From: Oscillatoriaceae cyanobacterium Prado104
Lineage (GTDB): Bacteria; Cyanobacteriota; Cyanobacteriia; Cyanobacteriales; Microcoleaceae
Assembly: GCA_025454405.1 (NCBI GenBank)
Contig: JALOON010000017.1
Location: 1 to 64,000, forward strand
Direction: 5' to 3'
Length of the DNA stretch: 64,000 nucleotides
Shown here: piece by piece, positions 36,219 through 45,141 of the stretch
How the letters are laid out: each line of letters opens with the position of its first letter
Position numbering within the stretch: position 1 is the first letter of the stretch
Notes under the pieces: generated by a model
Database searches by the model: none
What the model was told of the DNA's origin: nothing
What the model saw: the letters and a program-made list of their open reading frames with translations, nothing else
Made by a program: the position numbers and the translations under genes

Positions 36219-38453
36219 CTACGTTTTTAAACGCCGTCCCATTCCGTAGGTGAGGGCGTAACAGGTACTCAACAACTGCAACCAAACAGCCGGATACCGA
36301 GGTTCCAACCAAGGCTGTATCCTGCGCGCGAAACTCGGCAGCCAACCAAACAGCCAACTAGCTAAAGCCAGCAGCGTAAAAGTCAAATAACTGCGCAGCC
36401 AGCGCCCGATATCCCTCAAACTCACAAAATCCAAAATCCACAGCAGCAGAGAAGGGTTTTGTACCGCTGCTTGCAGGGCAAGTCGATTGAAAGTCAACCA
36501 GTCGATTCTGTCTTTAATAAAAGTTTCCGCGACGGCAAGTTCTTGTGCTGCCAAAATCCCAAAAAAGGTATTGAGAATTGAATTGATTCTTTGCGGTGGC
36601 AAACTGCGACCCGTGGGAACCATCATCCCTTTAGAAAACAGCCAAGTTACAGAAACATTGCTTTGGTAAGCGCGAATTCGATCGAGGTGATGTGCCTTCA
36701 ACAAATCGTGCTTTAAAGCTGTGTCTAACAGGTCTGTCAAGCGGAAAAGATTGCGAATTAGAGAACCAAAACCGGTAAATACTAAAGGAGATTGCAATGA
36801 AGCAGCATCGCCGATCGCAATTAGCCGATCGAATGCTACAGTGCGATCGCGACTGTCCGTGCTAAAATGCCCCGGAATGTAGCCAAAAGTCGGTTTTTTC
36901 CACACCAATCGATCCAGATCGCAGCGGCGGTACTCGGGTAAAATAGTAAAAAAATCCTCGTACAATTCCAGCAAAGAACCGGGATTTTCCGGGTGGACTT
37001 GATGGTAGTGAAATAAATAAACAGTCAATTCTTCTCCAGCAGCAGGAAACAGTTCCCAAATAAGCTGCCTGCCCCGCGAAATATCGCCGTGACTGTATAG
37101 AACATCCCCGTACTCGGAATCCCAAACTCCCGGCTCAAATCCCCCATCAATTACGCATCCCACCGTCGGACAAACGCTGTCAAAAGCCCTACCTCCGTTC
37201 AACTGCCAAGCAATGGGAGAAGCAGAACCCATCGCATCCACTAACAGCCGTCCCGAAACAGTTCGATCGTCCTTTGTTGGCAAGTGGCAGCACCGCACAG
37301 TCACTTTTTCTGCTGCTACATCGGCGCGAACAAACTCTGTTTCATCCCAAATTTTACCGCCCGCTGCTGTGAGTTTTTCCCCCGCCAAATACAGAAGTTT
37401 CTCGCCGTCCAAAGCAACATTTAGTACCTTCGGCGTGTGCAAAATCGGTGCTTGGGCAACGGGCGGATTGTTAGCATCAAAAAACTTGTTGTAGCCGTCT
37501 TTGTATTCTCGGCAAATCAAAGTTTCTACTTCCGCAGCCGCAAACAAACCCAAATCGATTAAACTTTGAATTTCATCCCGCGAGATATTCCATTCCCGAT
37601 TCATCCGCCCGAAAGGCATTCTCTCCAGCAGCAAAACTCGATATCCCAATCTCGCCATCACCGCTGCATGAATCACCCCCAAGGCCCCGCCAATATAAAT
37701 TAAATCGTAAAAAACATCCCCCCCATCCGACACCGACTTGCTTCCTGATTCTTGATGCCCAACCTTTATTACATCCGCTACAAAATCCGTTGCCGCACCT
37801 TCTTCCCCCTTCTTGCTTCCTGATTCTTGATGCCCAACCTTTATTACATCCGCTACATCCGCTACAAAATCCGTTGCCGCACCTTCTTCCTTCAAAAAAA
37901 CTACTTGTTTCGGCTGTTGGGGATTGCGAGTGCTTTCGCGCCAGCGCTGTTCCCACCAGTAGGCGCGATTCAGGTCGTATTCGCCTTTAGGCATTTTTTG
38001 GAAATATTTGACGGTGAGGGGGTAATAAGGGGCAAGAGCTTCAAAAATTGACTGTTTGGAAGTATCTATGACCGGGGGTTGGGGATATCGATCGGGAAAC
38101 TGATTTTTGAGTCCGAGGCGCAGAGATTCCAGGAACTTTCTTTCGCCGGGGGGCGCATCTTCCAGGCGAAAAACTTTGAGATAAGTCGTGCGCTGAACCG
38201 ACCAGACAAAAATAGAAAGTTCTGTCGATTTGAGATTGTAGTTTCCTGAATTGATATCGCCCAAGGCGGATTGAGAATGAAACATTTGGGTGCCAGACTC
38301 GATCGAGTTAGTTGGCGTTGCGGGTGAAAGCAAGCGAAAGCCGTCAGGAGTAATAATTTTTTCTCCGATTCCGGACTCGAATTCGCGCTGCAACCAATGG
38401 CGTACTGCTGCCGTATCCGCTGTGGGGACTTCTAGATAAAGAATCTCTTGCAC
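36219..38453 (-). CDS. CruA/CruP-type lycopene cyclase family flavoprotein
   Basis: A 744-residue FAD/NAD(P)-dependent protein. The N-terminal ~200 residues carry LSIFVWSVQRTTYLKVFRL. The dinucleotide-binding fold follows: LIYIGGALGVIHAAVMARLG then RVLLLERMPFGRMNREWNIS, which is the CruA/CruP signature. Further motifs: LLVDAMGSASPIAWQL, WKKPTFGYIPGHFST and IAIGDAASLQSPLVFTGFGS. CruA enzymes cyclise lycopene ends to beta rings; CruP is a paralogue with a photoprotective role. I cannot separate the two without alignment. A tandem duplication (37737-37890) inserts a repeated VIKVGHQESGSK segment in the linker before the FAD fold. Start ATG at 38453. No neighbouring carotenoid gene. Confidence 0.8.
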   Translation of the reverse strand: MQEILYLEVPTADTAAVRHWLQREFESGIGEKIITPDGFRLLSPATPTNSIESGTQMFHSQSALGDINSGNYNLKSTELSIFVWSVQRTTYLKVFRLEDAPPGERKFLESLRLGLKNQFPDRYPQPPVIDTSKQSIFEALAPYYPLTVKYFQKMPKGEYDLNRAYWWEQRWRESTRNPQQPKQVVFLKEEGAATDFVADVADVIKVGHQESGSKKGEEGAATDFVADVIKVGHQESGSKSVSDGGDVFYDLIYIGGALGVIHAAVMARLGYRVLLLERMPFGRMNREWNISRDEIQSLIDLGLFAAAEVETLICREYKDGYNKFFDANNPPVAQAPILHTPKVLNVALDGEKLLYLAGEKLTAAGGKIWDETEFVRADVAAEKVTVRCCHLPTKDDRTVSGRLLVDAMGSASPIAWQLNGGRAFDSVCPTVGCVIDGGFEPGVWDSEYGDVLYSHGDISRGRQLIWELFPAAGEELTVYLFHYHQVHPENPGSLLELYEDFFTILPEYRRCDLDRLVWKKPTFGYIPGHFSTDSRDRTVAFDRLIAIGDAASLQSPLVFTGFGSLIRNLFRLTDLLDTALKHDLLKAHHLDRIRAYQSNVSVTWLFSKGMMVPTGRSLPPQRINSILNTFFGILAAQELAVAETFIKDRIDWLTFNRLALQAAVQNPSLLLWILDFVSLRDIGRWLRSYLTFTLLALASWLFGWLPSFARRIQPWLEPRYPAVWLQLLSTCYALTYGMGRRLKT
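37737..37890. repeat. In-frame tandem duplication inside the cyclase gene
   Basis: A ~70-bp stretch (37737-37806) is repeated at 37812-37890, where the second copy has nine extra bases (CGCTACATC). The encoded linker reads GAATDFVADV...GHQESGSK twice. The near identity points to a recent event. Frame is kept. Confidence 0.85.
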
Positions 38454-38630
38454 GATCGGGCTCTCTCTCTGCTGTGAATAAATTAATCAAGGTGGGGGAG
38501 TTGACACGGGAGAAAAGTGCGCTATACTCCGCAAATACTTATTTACTTTTAAATAAGTTTACAACTTTCTCACGCTATTGCTCTGGCTGCTCTCAAATGC
38601 CGGATGCTCTACCCCTTTTGGTATGCACTT

Positions 38631-38870
38631 ATGAATTATCCCATCCCTACGAATCCTCAAGAAATGATAGCTTTGCGACAGCAGCCGCTAAATGAAGAAT
38701 TGGTGGCATCGGCGATCGCGGGTGTAGTTCAGATTGCTCGATCGCGTTCTCAGTCTCTGGATGAGTTGAAGGCTGAGGTACTGGCGGACGACAACCTGCT
38801 GGATTTGGCTCAAAGACGCTGGCTGAGCGATATCGTGACTCAAGTCTGGGAAAATTTGCCTTCAGCTTAG
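38631..38870 (+). CDS. Small conserved hypothetical protein
   Basis: A 79-residue soluble acidic protein (NYPIPTNPQEMIALRQQPLN, then helical AGVVQIARSRSQSLDELKAE and WLSDIVTQVWENLPSA). I do not recognise the family; it looks all-helical. The ATG at 38631 is preferred over the upstream 38604 start since the extra residues look random. It is divergent from the cyclase-family gene (180 bp between starts). Codon use is native. Function unknown. Confidence 0.6.
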   Translation: MNYPIPTNPQEMIALRQQPLNEELVASAIAGVVQIARSRSQSLDELKAEVLADDNLLDLAQRRWLSDIVTQVWENLPSA

Positions 38871-39082
38871 CTGTTGCTCAAAGATCGACCCAGTTGGATC
38901 GCGCCCGAAGAGAGCGCTTCTCATATACGTAGGTTGGGTTGAATGAAGTGAACTCAACCTACAAATCTTTGCGTTAAACTTGGCTGTTGCTAAAAGATTG
39001 ACCTAAATATTAGAGCGTTTGCGATCGAGAAGTCTTACTCAATCTAGAATCTCAAATCTCAAATCTCAAATCGATCGATCGG

Positions 39083-40159
39083 TTAGCGCAATTCGACTTC
39101 TCGCGTAATATTTGTCAGAACCCGATCGCCCCTAGTCAAGCGATATTCAGCGCGCCAAACTCCGGAAGTAAGAGGAGAATTTGGATTGTTTCTTTTGCCA
39201 AGATAACCCAACCAAGTGCGGCTGGGGGCTTTAATTTCATTGGCGCGATCGGCAACAATTTGACCGTTAGGATCGAATAATTTGTAATGTTCGCGATCGC
39301 CCGCCAGCACGCCGTAACTTTGCACCCAAAACAACAAAGCCGGACTGTTTGCAGGCAATTTAGTTTCGGAAAATTGACCTTGCCAAACAGCTTCAATATC
39401 TGGCGGTTTCGGAGCAAAACCTGCCCGGATTAAACCTGTGGAAATATAGTCGATCGGCTTGTCCCAAATTGGATTGCGCGCGGTATTGCAGCCCGATTTA
39501 GCATCAGTTCCAACAAACGGATCTACAGCTTTTCCTTGATAGCGAAAAGTGACGTGAACGTGGGGAAAAGAAGTCATCCCGGAAGTTCCCACTAAACCTA
39601 ACTTCGTGCCTTTTGCTACCTGCATTCCCGGCTTGACAACCAGGCTACCTTTGCGGAGGTGGCAGTATTGCGCCTCCCAACCGTTACCGTGGTCGATTAC
39701 CATACCGTTGCCGCATTCTATACCTTCAATATTGGCTTTATCAGTGCTGGTTTGCAAGCGCCGATCGGCCACACCATCTCGCGCCCGCAAAACTTTGCCC
39801 GCAGCAGAAGCAATTACTGGAACTCCTTGCGCCATAATTTTTTCGTCGGGAATGGCAAAATCCGTACCGTCGTGGCCGTTGTAGGTTTGCCGCCCGCACC
39901 CGAAGTCAACGGCAGCAGGACCGGGATCTCGATCGAAATACAGCATCACAAAGCAGTCTTTTCCCAGGGTACAGTCTATCGGCTGACCGAATTGAGGATT
40001 GTTGGGTTTTGGGGCTGCTTGCTGGACTAGACGTTGGGCGATGGCGTTGGCTTGAACGACCGGGGCATTGACTGGAGTATTTGCAGCGCAGTTAGAAACG
40101 CTTGTTAGCCCGACAGCCAAGAGAATTGAGGAAATGGGTTTTTTTGATAGTAAAATCAT
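39083..40159 (-). CDS. M23-family peptidase, probable lipoprotein
   Basis: A 358-residue exported protein. Signal peptide SSILLAVGLTSVSNC with cysteine about residue 24 in a lipobox-like position. LytM/M23 zinc-peptidase domain about 90-220: YNGHDGTDFAIPD (first zinc histidine and aspartate), GNGMVIDHGNGWEAQYCHL and the HVHVTFRY pair of histidines. All ligands are present, so it should cut peptidoglycan cross-links or act in envelope remodelling in the periplasm. The C-terminal ~110 residues form an extra beta domain (FWVQSYGVLAGDREHYKLFD) which I do not recognise. Monocistronic. Confidence 0.87.
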   Translation of the reverse strand: MILLSKKPISSILLAVGLTSVSNCAANTPVNAPVVQANAIAQRLVQQAAPKPNNPQFGQPIDCTLGKDCFVMLYFDRDPGPAAVDFGCGRQTYNGHDGTDFAIPDEKIMAQGVPVIASAAGKVLRARDGVADRRLQTSTDKANIEGIECGNGMVIDHGNGWEAQYCHLRKGSLVVKPGMQVAKGTKLGLVGTSGMTSFPHVHVTFRYQGKAVDPFVGTDAKSGCNTARNPIWDKPIDYISTGLIRAGFAPKPPDIEAVWQGQFSETKLPANSPALLFWVQSYGVLAGDREHYKLFDPNGQIVADRANEIKAPSRTWLGYLGKRNNPNSPLTSGVWRAEYRLTRGDRVLTNITREVELR

Positions 40160-40417
40160 TCGTCAGTGGGATGTAAAAGTTAACGCGATCGACAGAGGAT
40201 AATTTAACGGTTTAAAAAACGATCGATCCGGAATCCAGACGCTGGGAAATGGGTTTTCGTTTCCGAGATTTGCTGTAGAGCTCTCAATTTTAGATTTTCG
40301 ATGGGCGAAATTTCGATTTTCGATTTTCGATTTTCGATGGGGTTGAATAAAGAACTTTCTTTAACTCAAAACTCAAAATTCAAAACTCAAAACTCCTTAC
40401 CAACTATCAACTGATAA

Positions 40418-41119
40418 ATGCGTTCTAAAATTCGATCGCTCGTTTCCACAATCAGGCTAACTGGACTTGCAGTTGCTGCTTTAGCGCTGTGGGGATTTGC
40501 CACCCTTGCCGAGGAAGTTTTGGAAAAAGAAACTTATGATTTTGATTCATCTATTTTACTGGCTCTGAGGAACATACACACACCACTGCTCGATCGAATA
40601 ATGTTCGGCTTTACTTGTTTGGGCGAACCAAATCTTCTGCTAGCAATGTGTGTGACTTTGGGGATTTTGCTGCTGGTACGCAAACACCGATCGGAAGCTT
40701 TAACGATTGCGATAGCTGGTGGTGGGGCTGTCGGTTTAAATTTGCTGTTAAAACAACTGTTTGCGCGCGATCGACCGCAACTTTGGGAGCGCGTTGTTGA
40801 CGTGCGTTTTTACAGTTTTCCCAGCGGACACGCCATGATTTCGATGGTGATTTACGGTTTGCTGGGCTATTTTTTGGTAGCGCGCTTTCCCAAACAAAAA
40901 TGGTTGATTTGTTGCTTGACTGTTTTGTTAATTACTGCTATTGGTTTGAGCCGACTTTATTTAGGAGTTCACTGGCCGACGGATATTATTGCAGGTTATA
41001 CAGCGGGTTTGGTGTGGCTGATTGCCTGTATTTTAAGTTTAGAAGTATGGAAGCAGTTTTCTGCCGATCGTGCTCTTACTGAAGAGGAGTTTTTATCACC
41101 TGAAAATCCTCAAGAATAA
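40418..41119 (+). CDS. PAP2-family membrane phosphatase
   Basis: A 233-residue protein with five to six membrane segments. The three phosphatase motifs are complete: KQLFARDRPQ (about 108-117), YSFPSGHAM (about 132-140) and SRLYLGVHWPTDIIAG (about 178-193), holding the catalytic histidines and the aspartate. It would hydrolyse a lipid phosphate such as phosphatidic acid or undecaprenyl diphosphate at the membrane. Preceded by heptamer repeats (TTTCGAT, CAAAACT), followed by C-rich dispersed repeats. Divergent from the M23 peptidase gene. Confidence 0.88.
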   Translation: MRSKIRSLVSTIRLTGLAVAALALWGFATLAEEVLEKETYDFDSSILLALRNIHTPLLDRIMFGFTCLGEPNLLLAMCVTLGILLLVRKHRSEALTIAIAGGGAVGLNLLLKQLFARDRPQLWERVVDVRFYSFPSGHAMISMVIYGLLGYFLVARFPKQKWLICCLTVLLITAIGLSRLYLGVHWPTDIIAGYTAGLVWLIACILSLEVWKQFSADRALTEEEFLSPENPQE

Positions 41120-41198
41120 TTTTTATAGGATGGGTGTTTGACTGTTAAATTCAGATCCCCCCTACCTTAAGAAGGGGGGGACCGGAAGCGCTCTTAAA

Positions 41199-41380
41199 GT
41201 CGCCTTTGGTAAGGGAGATTTAGGGGGATAGATTATGGAAAAAACGACATTTACAATTATCTGAAAATGCCCAGGTTTTTCAGGGCACAGAGGCAGAAGT
41301 CAAAGTCCCCCTTGGTAAAGGGGATTTAGGGGGATCTAGATTATGGGAAAAACGACATTTACAATTAATCTGAAAATGCC
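41199..41380. repeat. Two ~75 bp direct repeats, C/G-rich dispersed type
   Basis: Copy 1 (41199-41271) and copy 2 (41302-41380) share TTGGTAA-GG-GATTTAGGGGGAT, a TAGATTATGG stretch, and the block AACGACATTTACAATTA followed by TCTGAAAATGCC. Part of the same family occurs as a complement near 31275. They fill the gap between convergent genes. Confidence 0.8.
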
Positions 41381-41392
41381 AATAACTGATGA

Positions 41393-42274
41393 CTACTGAC
41401 TGACGATCGATTTCTGAGTAAAACACATGGCAATTCCTTTTTCATAGTAAGCTGCCTCGTTAATAAAGATTGGATATACGGTCGATTTTCCTTCATATAA
41501 GACCGACTCGCCATCCCAAGTCAAAAACATCGGATCGCCGGGATTTAACGGTTCGTAATCTCTAAATTGTAGCTGGGGATGAATGGCTGCTTCGATGTCT
41601 CCTTTCTCGTTTCTCGGATAGTCGATCGCCCCGATACTTTGATAAATTGTCAGGGGATTTTTCACGGGAAGAATTGTTCCCAAATTGTAGGCTTCTGTTA
41701 CATCTAAAATGGTGCTGACAAGTTCCTCAGTTTGACAGAATAAAGAGGCATCTACCACTCCTTGAGCAACGGGGCCGACTTCGACGGTAAAGCCTAATTT
41801 AGAGAGCGATCGCAGCACCGAACTATCTCGATTTTCGGTCGCTGGCGTCAAAATTTTGAGGTTGGGATACAGCAAGTTTAAACGAGCAGCTAATTGCAGG
41901 TTATCTGGATGATTGCTAGCAGCAATAATTGTTAATCCCATGTTGGATGTGGTACTGTGTATATCGATAATTAAATCTGACTGTTGGCTGTTTTTCTGAC
42001 TGAAAATCTGGGAAATTTCTTGAGCTCGATTCGCTTCATAACTGGAGAGGTTGGGATTTGCTAAATCTTGGCGCAGAAAACAGCGATTGAGGTCGGTATC
42101 GACGTATCTTCTGCCGATCGCGCAAGCTTGGGGATTGCCCAACAAAGCAATTGTTTCAAAGGTCGATCGGGCTATTAAATGCGGCGCGCGATCGAACTTC
42201 TTCACCAAGTAAATTCCTGTAAGTTCGTTGCCGTGGACTCCGCCAAATATGACAACACGTTTAATTTGATTCAT
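41393..42274 (-). CDS. Aspartoacylase-family zinc amidohydrolase
   Basis: A 293-residue protein of the AstE/ASPA family. Zinc ligands: the H and E of VVIFGGVHGNELTG (about 8-20) and the histidine of LIIDIHSTTSNMG. Substrate-binding RRYVDTDLNRCF and catalytic glutamate region TVEVGPVAQGVVDA are present, so the enzyme is probably active on an N-acyl amino acid (N-acetylaspartate or similar). The ATG at 42272-42274 gives the family start; seven residues upstream are not conserved in character. It sits 66 bp from a MITE-like element that lies between its start and the next gene. Confidence 0.88.
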   Translation of the reverse strand: MNQIKRVVIFGGVHGNELTGIYLVKKFDRAPHLIARSTFETIALLGNPQACAIGRRYVDTDLNRCFLRQDLANPNLSSYEANRAQEISQIFSQKNSQQSDLIIDIHSTTSNMGLTIIAASNHPDNLQLAARLNLLYPNLKILTPATENRDSSVLRSLSKLGFTVEVGPVAQGVVDASLFCQTEELVSTILDVTEAYNLGTILPVKNPLTIYQSIGAIDYPRNEKGDIEAAIHPQLQFRDYEPLNPGDPMFLTWDGESVLYEGKSTVYPIFINEAAYYEKGIAMCFTQKSIVSQ

Positions 42275-42340
42275 GGATAAATTGCGCCCTTTCAAATTTT
42301 GGTAAAAAACAGCAGATTGACATCGATTGCCGCTTACTTA

Positions 42341-42438
42341 GGACTTACGCACGAGAGGTGAGAAACCGGGTTTCTTCGTAAATTTTTCGTTGAGAATCTG
42401 AGATTTTTCAAAGAAACCCGGTTTCTGTGCGTAAGTCC
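42341..42438. mobile_element. MITE-like element, 98 bp, TA-flanked
   Basis: GGACTTACGCAC (42341-42352) and its exact complement GTGCGTAAGTCC (42427-42438) form terminal inverted repeats, flanked by TA on both sides, as for IS630/mariner-type targets. Inside, AGAAACCGGGTTTCT and AAGAAACCCGGTTTCT form further palindromes. No coding capacity. Its ends match those of 35278-35366. Confidence 0.75.
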
Positions 42439-42796
42439 TACTTACTATTTAGATTACCTAAAGTTTGGCTGGATGTCCAATATTTTAGAGATGAGGCAAG
42501 TATATTTAAAACATATAGTTAGCAGCTTAAATCAAATGTAAAGCGATCGTACTAGAGAATGCTTGGCGTTATACCAGTTATCAAAAGTCTTACTGCCAAA
42601 CAAGTCTCGCCTTCACGCACCAACCTCAGAAACCGGGTTGCCCTCTATATTTCTCGTCAGCCAACCAAAAACTCGGAGTATTATGATAATATAATAACCC
42701 GTCCTAACCAGGCTGGTTGCTACAGATTCAAAGAGCGATCGCAGTCAAGGCGATCGGTCATTTCATGACTTAATTTTAAATATTGAGGTAGCGGGC

Positions 42797-43090
42797 GTGA
42801 AATATGTTGTTTCCTTTCTAATATTAATATTTTGTTGTTCGATCGCCCTCCCCGCAGCAGCTTCTGTCTGTCGCAATTATGACGGCAAACAGATTTGCAT
42901 TGTCGATATCCAACGCAGTGCTAAAAACTATTGGGAATACAGGGCAATTATTAGTATTGACGGCGTGAAACAGCCTGTGGAGGCTTACAACTGCCGCCAT
43001 CGCAGTAAAATAAAAAAAGATGGAACAGTTTTACCATTTAGCAAAAACGATGCCGGCCAACTAATCTGTAGTTTTTTTAGGCAGAAATAG
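42797..43090 (+). CDS. Small secreted cysteine-containing protein
   Basis: A 97-residue protein starting at GTG. A clear signal peptide (VVSFLILIFCCSIALPAAAS, cleavage near AAA-S) leaves a ~73-residue mature protein with four cysteines (VCRNYDGKQICIVDIQ, EAYNCRHRSK, LICSFFRQK), enough for two disulfides. No family recognised. Likely periplasmic or extracellular. It stands alone after a non-coding stretch of about 360 bp that follows the MITE-like element. GAGGTAGCGGGC precedes the start. Confidence 0.68.
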   Translation: MKYVVSFLILIFCCSIALPAAASVCRNYDGKQICIVDIQRSAKNYWEYRAIISIDGVKQPVEAYNCRHRSKIKKDGTVLPFSKNDAGQLICSFFRQK

Positions 43091-43157
43091 ATCGAGTCTG
43101 CGGCATTCATACTCAAGAAACTTGGTGGCGATCGAATTTAAAGCGAGACAGAGTTAT

Positions 43158-43328
43158 ATCAGAGTTTGACAGTAAAATAAATACTGTTATTTATGGGTAG
43201 ATGAGAGTGCGCGCCGCCCACCTTACTGACAACCTGCACTCGATCGCATTAATTAGATCGAGGTTTGACAGTAAAATAAAGACTGTTATTCACGGGTAGA
43301 TGTAGGGTGCGCAGCGCGCACCTTACCG
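43158..43328. repeat. Two ~70 bp direct repeats with GC-rich palindromes
   Basis: Repeat A (43158-43228) and B (43262-43328) share GTTTGACAGTAAAATAAA, CTGTTATT, GGGTAGATG and end in a palindrome of the TGCGC...GCGCACCTTAC family also found at 35249-35325. They lie between the small secreted protein gene and panB, within about 50 bp of the panB start. Confidence 0.8.
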
Positions 43329-43377
43329 CATTAAATTTTGCAGCAGAAAACTAACACAATTATATATTTACAGTAAA

Positions 43378-44157
43378 ATGGCAGTAACTACACACCAACT
43401 TATTCAGTGGAAACAGCAAGGGCGTCCGATTGTAGCGCTGACAGGTTTCGATTACGCGATCGCCCAACTCACAGACCAAGCTGGAGTTGATATCATCCTA
43501 GTGGGCGATTCTCTGGCAATGCCAGTATTGGGTTACGAAACTACACTGCCGCTAACTCTCGATGAAATCATGCACCACGCTAAAGCAGTACGCCGCGCTG
43601 TTAAACAAGCATTAATCGTTGTCGATTTACCGTTTTTGACATATCAGGAAAGTCCCCAGCAAGCCATGCACTCGGCGGGGAGAGTTTTGAAAGAAACCGG
43701 CGCGCAAGCTGTAAAATTAGAAGGCGGATATCCGGCAATGGCTGCCACAGTTTTGCAGCTAACATCCGCTGGCATTCCGGTAATGGGACACGTCGGTTTA
43801 ACGCCGCAGTCGGTACATCAAATCGGCTACAAAAAACAAGGCAAAACAGCCGAAACAGCCGATCGCATCGTAGCAGAATCGATCGCCCTTGAAGAAGCCG
43901 GTGCATTTGCGATCGTCTTAGAACACATTCCGGCAGAATTGGCCGCTCAAATTACTGAAAAATTAACTATTCCCACAATTGGCATCGGGGCAGGCCCGCA
44001 CTGCGACGGACAAGTTTTAGTTACTTCCGATTTGCTGGGACTTTCTGAAAAACACCCGCCTTTTGCCAAGGCTTACGCTAATTTGCGGGAAACAATTACC
44101 AAAGCGGTGCAAGATTATTCACTGGAAGTGAGAGAACGAAAATTTCCTAATGGGTGA
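43378..44157 (+). CDS. panB: Ketopantoate hydroxymethyltransferase
   Basis: A 259-residue TIM-barrel enzyme that adds a hydroxymethyl group from 5,10-methylene-tetrahydrofolate to 2-oxoisovalerate, the first step of pantothenate and CoA synthesis. Signatures: [20 protein letters not shown] (metal-binding aspartate), [49 protein letters not shown] and the [20 protein letters not shown] segment near 200-220. Length and start are normal for the family. Cytosolic. No other pantothenate gene is adjacent. Confidence 0.96.
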   Translation: MAVTTHQLIQWKQQGRPIVALTGFDYAIAQLTDQAGVDIILVGDSLAMPVLGYETTLPLTLDEIMHHAKAVRRAVKQALIVVDLPFLTYQESPQQAMHSAGRVLKETGAQAVKLEGGYPAMAATVLQLTSAGIPVMGHVGLTPQSVHQIGYKKQGKTAETADRIVAESIALEEAGAFAIVLEHIPAELAAQITEKLTIPTIGIGAGPHCDGQVLVTSDLLGLSEKHPPFAKAYANLRETITKAVQDYSLEVRERKFPNG

Positions 44158-44284
44158 AGTTTCTCTTACTAACGGTAGAGCGATCGAAATGCGGAATCTC
44201 TATCTTAATAGTTTAGTAATGGCTCGATCGTTAAGATAAGCTGAAAAGCATTGAAAACCAACAGACATTTGAGGATATTTGGCA

Positions 44285-44620
44285 ATGGACGGTCAAGACC
44301 CCGCTGACATCTTGATGGGTAACATAGATGAAGAAGAAAGTTCTGTTGTCGTGCACGGCACTGCCATTCTCGGGATCGATCCTGACGGAGGGTCAGCCGT
44401 ACTCTTTAAAGATTTTGAACTCACAAATTCCCAAGTGAAATTGAGTGCCTACCTAGCGACAGATGGAAATTTAAATAAATCCTTAGAACTAGGCGAACTC
44501 AAAGAACATAGGGAGACCTTCACAATGTCCATCCCCTTAGGGACGGATACCTCTCCCTACAATACCGTAGTCCTTCGCGACGCAAAGAGTAAAAAGAAAG
44601 TCGCAGTCATTGAATTGTAG
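44285..44620 (+). CDS. Conserved hypothetical protein
   Basis: A 111-residue soluble acidic protein, no signal peptide. Residues ~20-111 look like a small beta-sandwich (VVVHGTAILGIDPDGGSAVL, SPYNTVVLRDAKSKKKVAVI). Family not recognised. The ATG at 44285 is chosen; GAGG lies about 10 bases before it, and a TTG at 44279 is an alternative start. It follows panB by 127 bp on the same strand. Function unknown. Confidence 0.62.
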   Translation: MDGQDPADILMGNIDEEESSVVVHGTAILGIDPDGGSAVLFKDFELTNSQVKLSAYLATDGNLNKSLELGELKEHRETFTMSIPLGTDTSPYNTVVLRDAKSKKKVAVIEL

Positions 44621-44811
44621 AGCCAAAAGCGAGTAGAGATGGCATAACATCTCTACTCACCTATTAACAATTCACGCTCCGTTAAGCTTTGCTTGCTGTT
44701 CTCACAGAAAAAGGTTTGCTAACTGCTGATAACCGAGAGTCCCTACAACCGCTTTCGCTCAAAACTATCGACCGTCACCGCAGCAAAGTTAATCAAACAG
44801 GCAAATCCCAA

Positions 44812-45009
44812 TTAAATCTTAGGCTTGCCATCTTCTTCAAGCTCTCGATCCTGCTCAACAGCGTCACCCTCAGCTTGACCGACCCCTTGCTTAAAATTTC
44901 GCAAAGTTTTGCCCAAAGCACTTCCCAACTCCGGAATTTTCTTGGGACCGAAAATTAGAATAGCGACTACCGCAATAATGCCCATTTCAGGCAATCCCAG
45001 ACCAAACAT
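44812..45009 (-). CDS. tatA: Twin-arginine translocase subunit TatA/E
   Basis: A 65-residue protein with the TatA/E layout: FGLGLPEMGIIAVVAILIFG (membrane helix), the hinge GPKKIPELG, an amphipathic helix SALGKTLRNFKQGV and a charged acidic tail. TatA multimers form the pore of the Tat pathway that exports folded proteins across thylakoid and plasma membranes. Length is at the short end of the family. There is no adjacent tatC. A plus-strand reading frame over the same bases is a shadow. Confidence 0.92.
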   Translation of the reverse strand: MFGLGLPEMGIIAVVAILIFGPKKIPELGSALGKTLRNFKQGVGQAEGDAVEQDRELEEDGKPKI

Positions 45010-45141
45010 AGAAAAACTCCTCTAAAACTCGATCGATCGCGCGTCGATCTTGCTGATATCCTTAAAAGTATCTCGTTTTTTCCCGCATCCTGCAACCGGA
45101 CGATCGAGTTTTATTAAGCGACTAACGCCCGATAAATAGAA

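Noticed and set aside
44689-44958. Plus-strand 89-codon frame overlapping tatA
   Set aside because: It lies opposite a clear TatA coding sequence, and its second half is the antisense of the conserved TatA helix.
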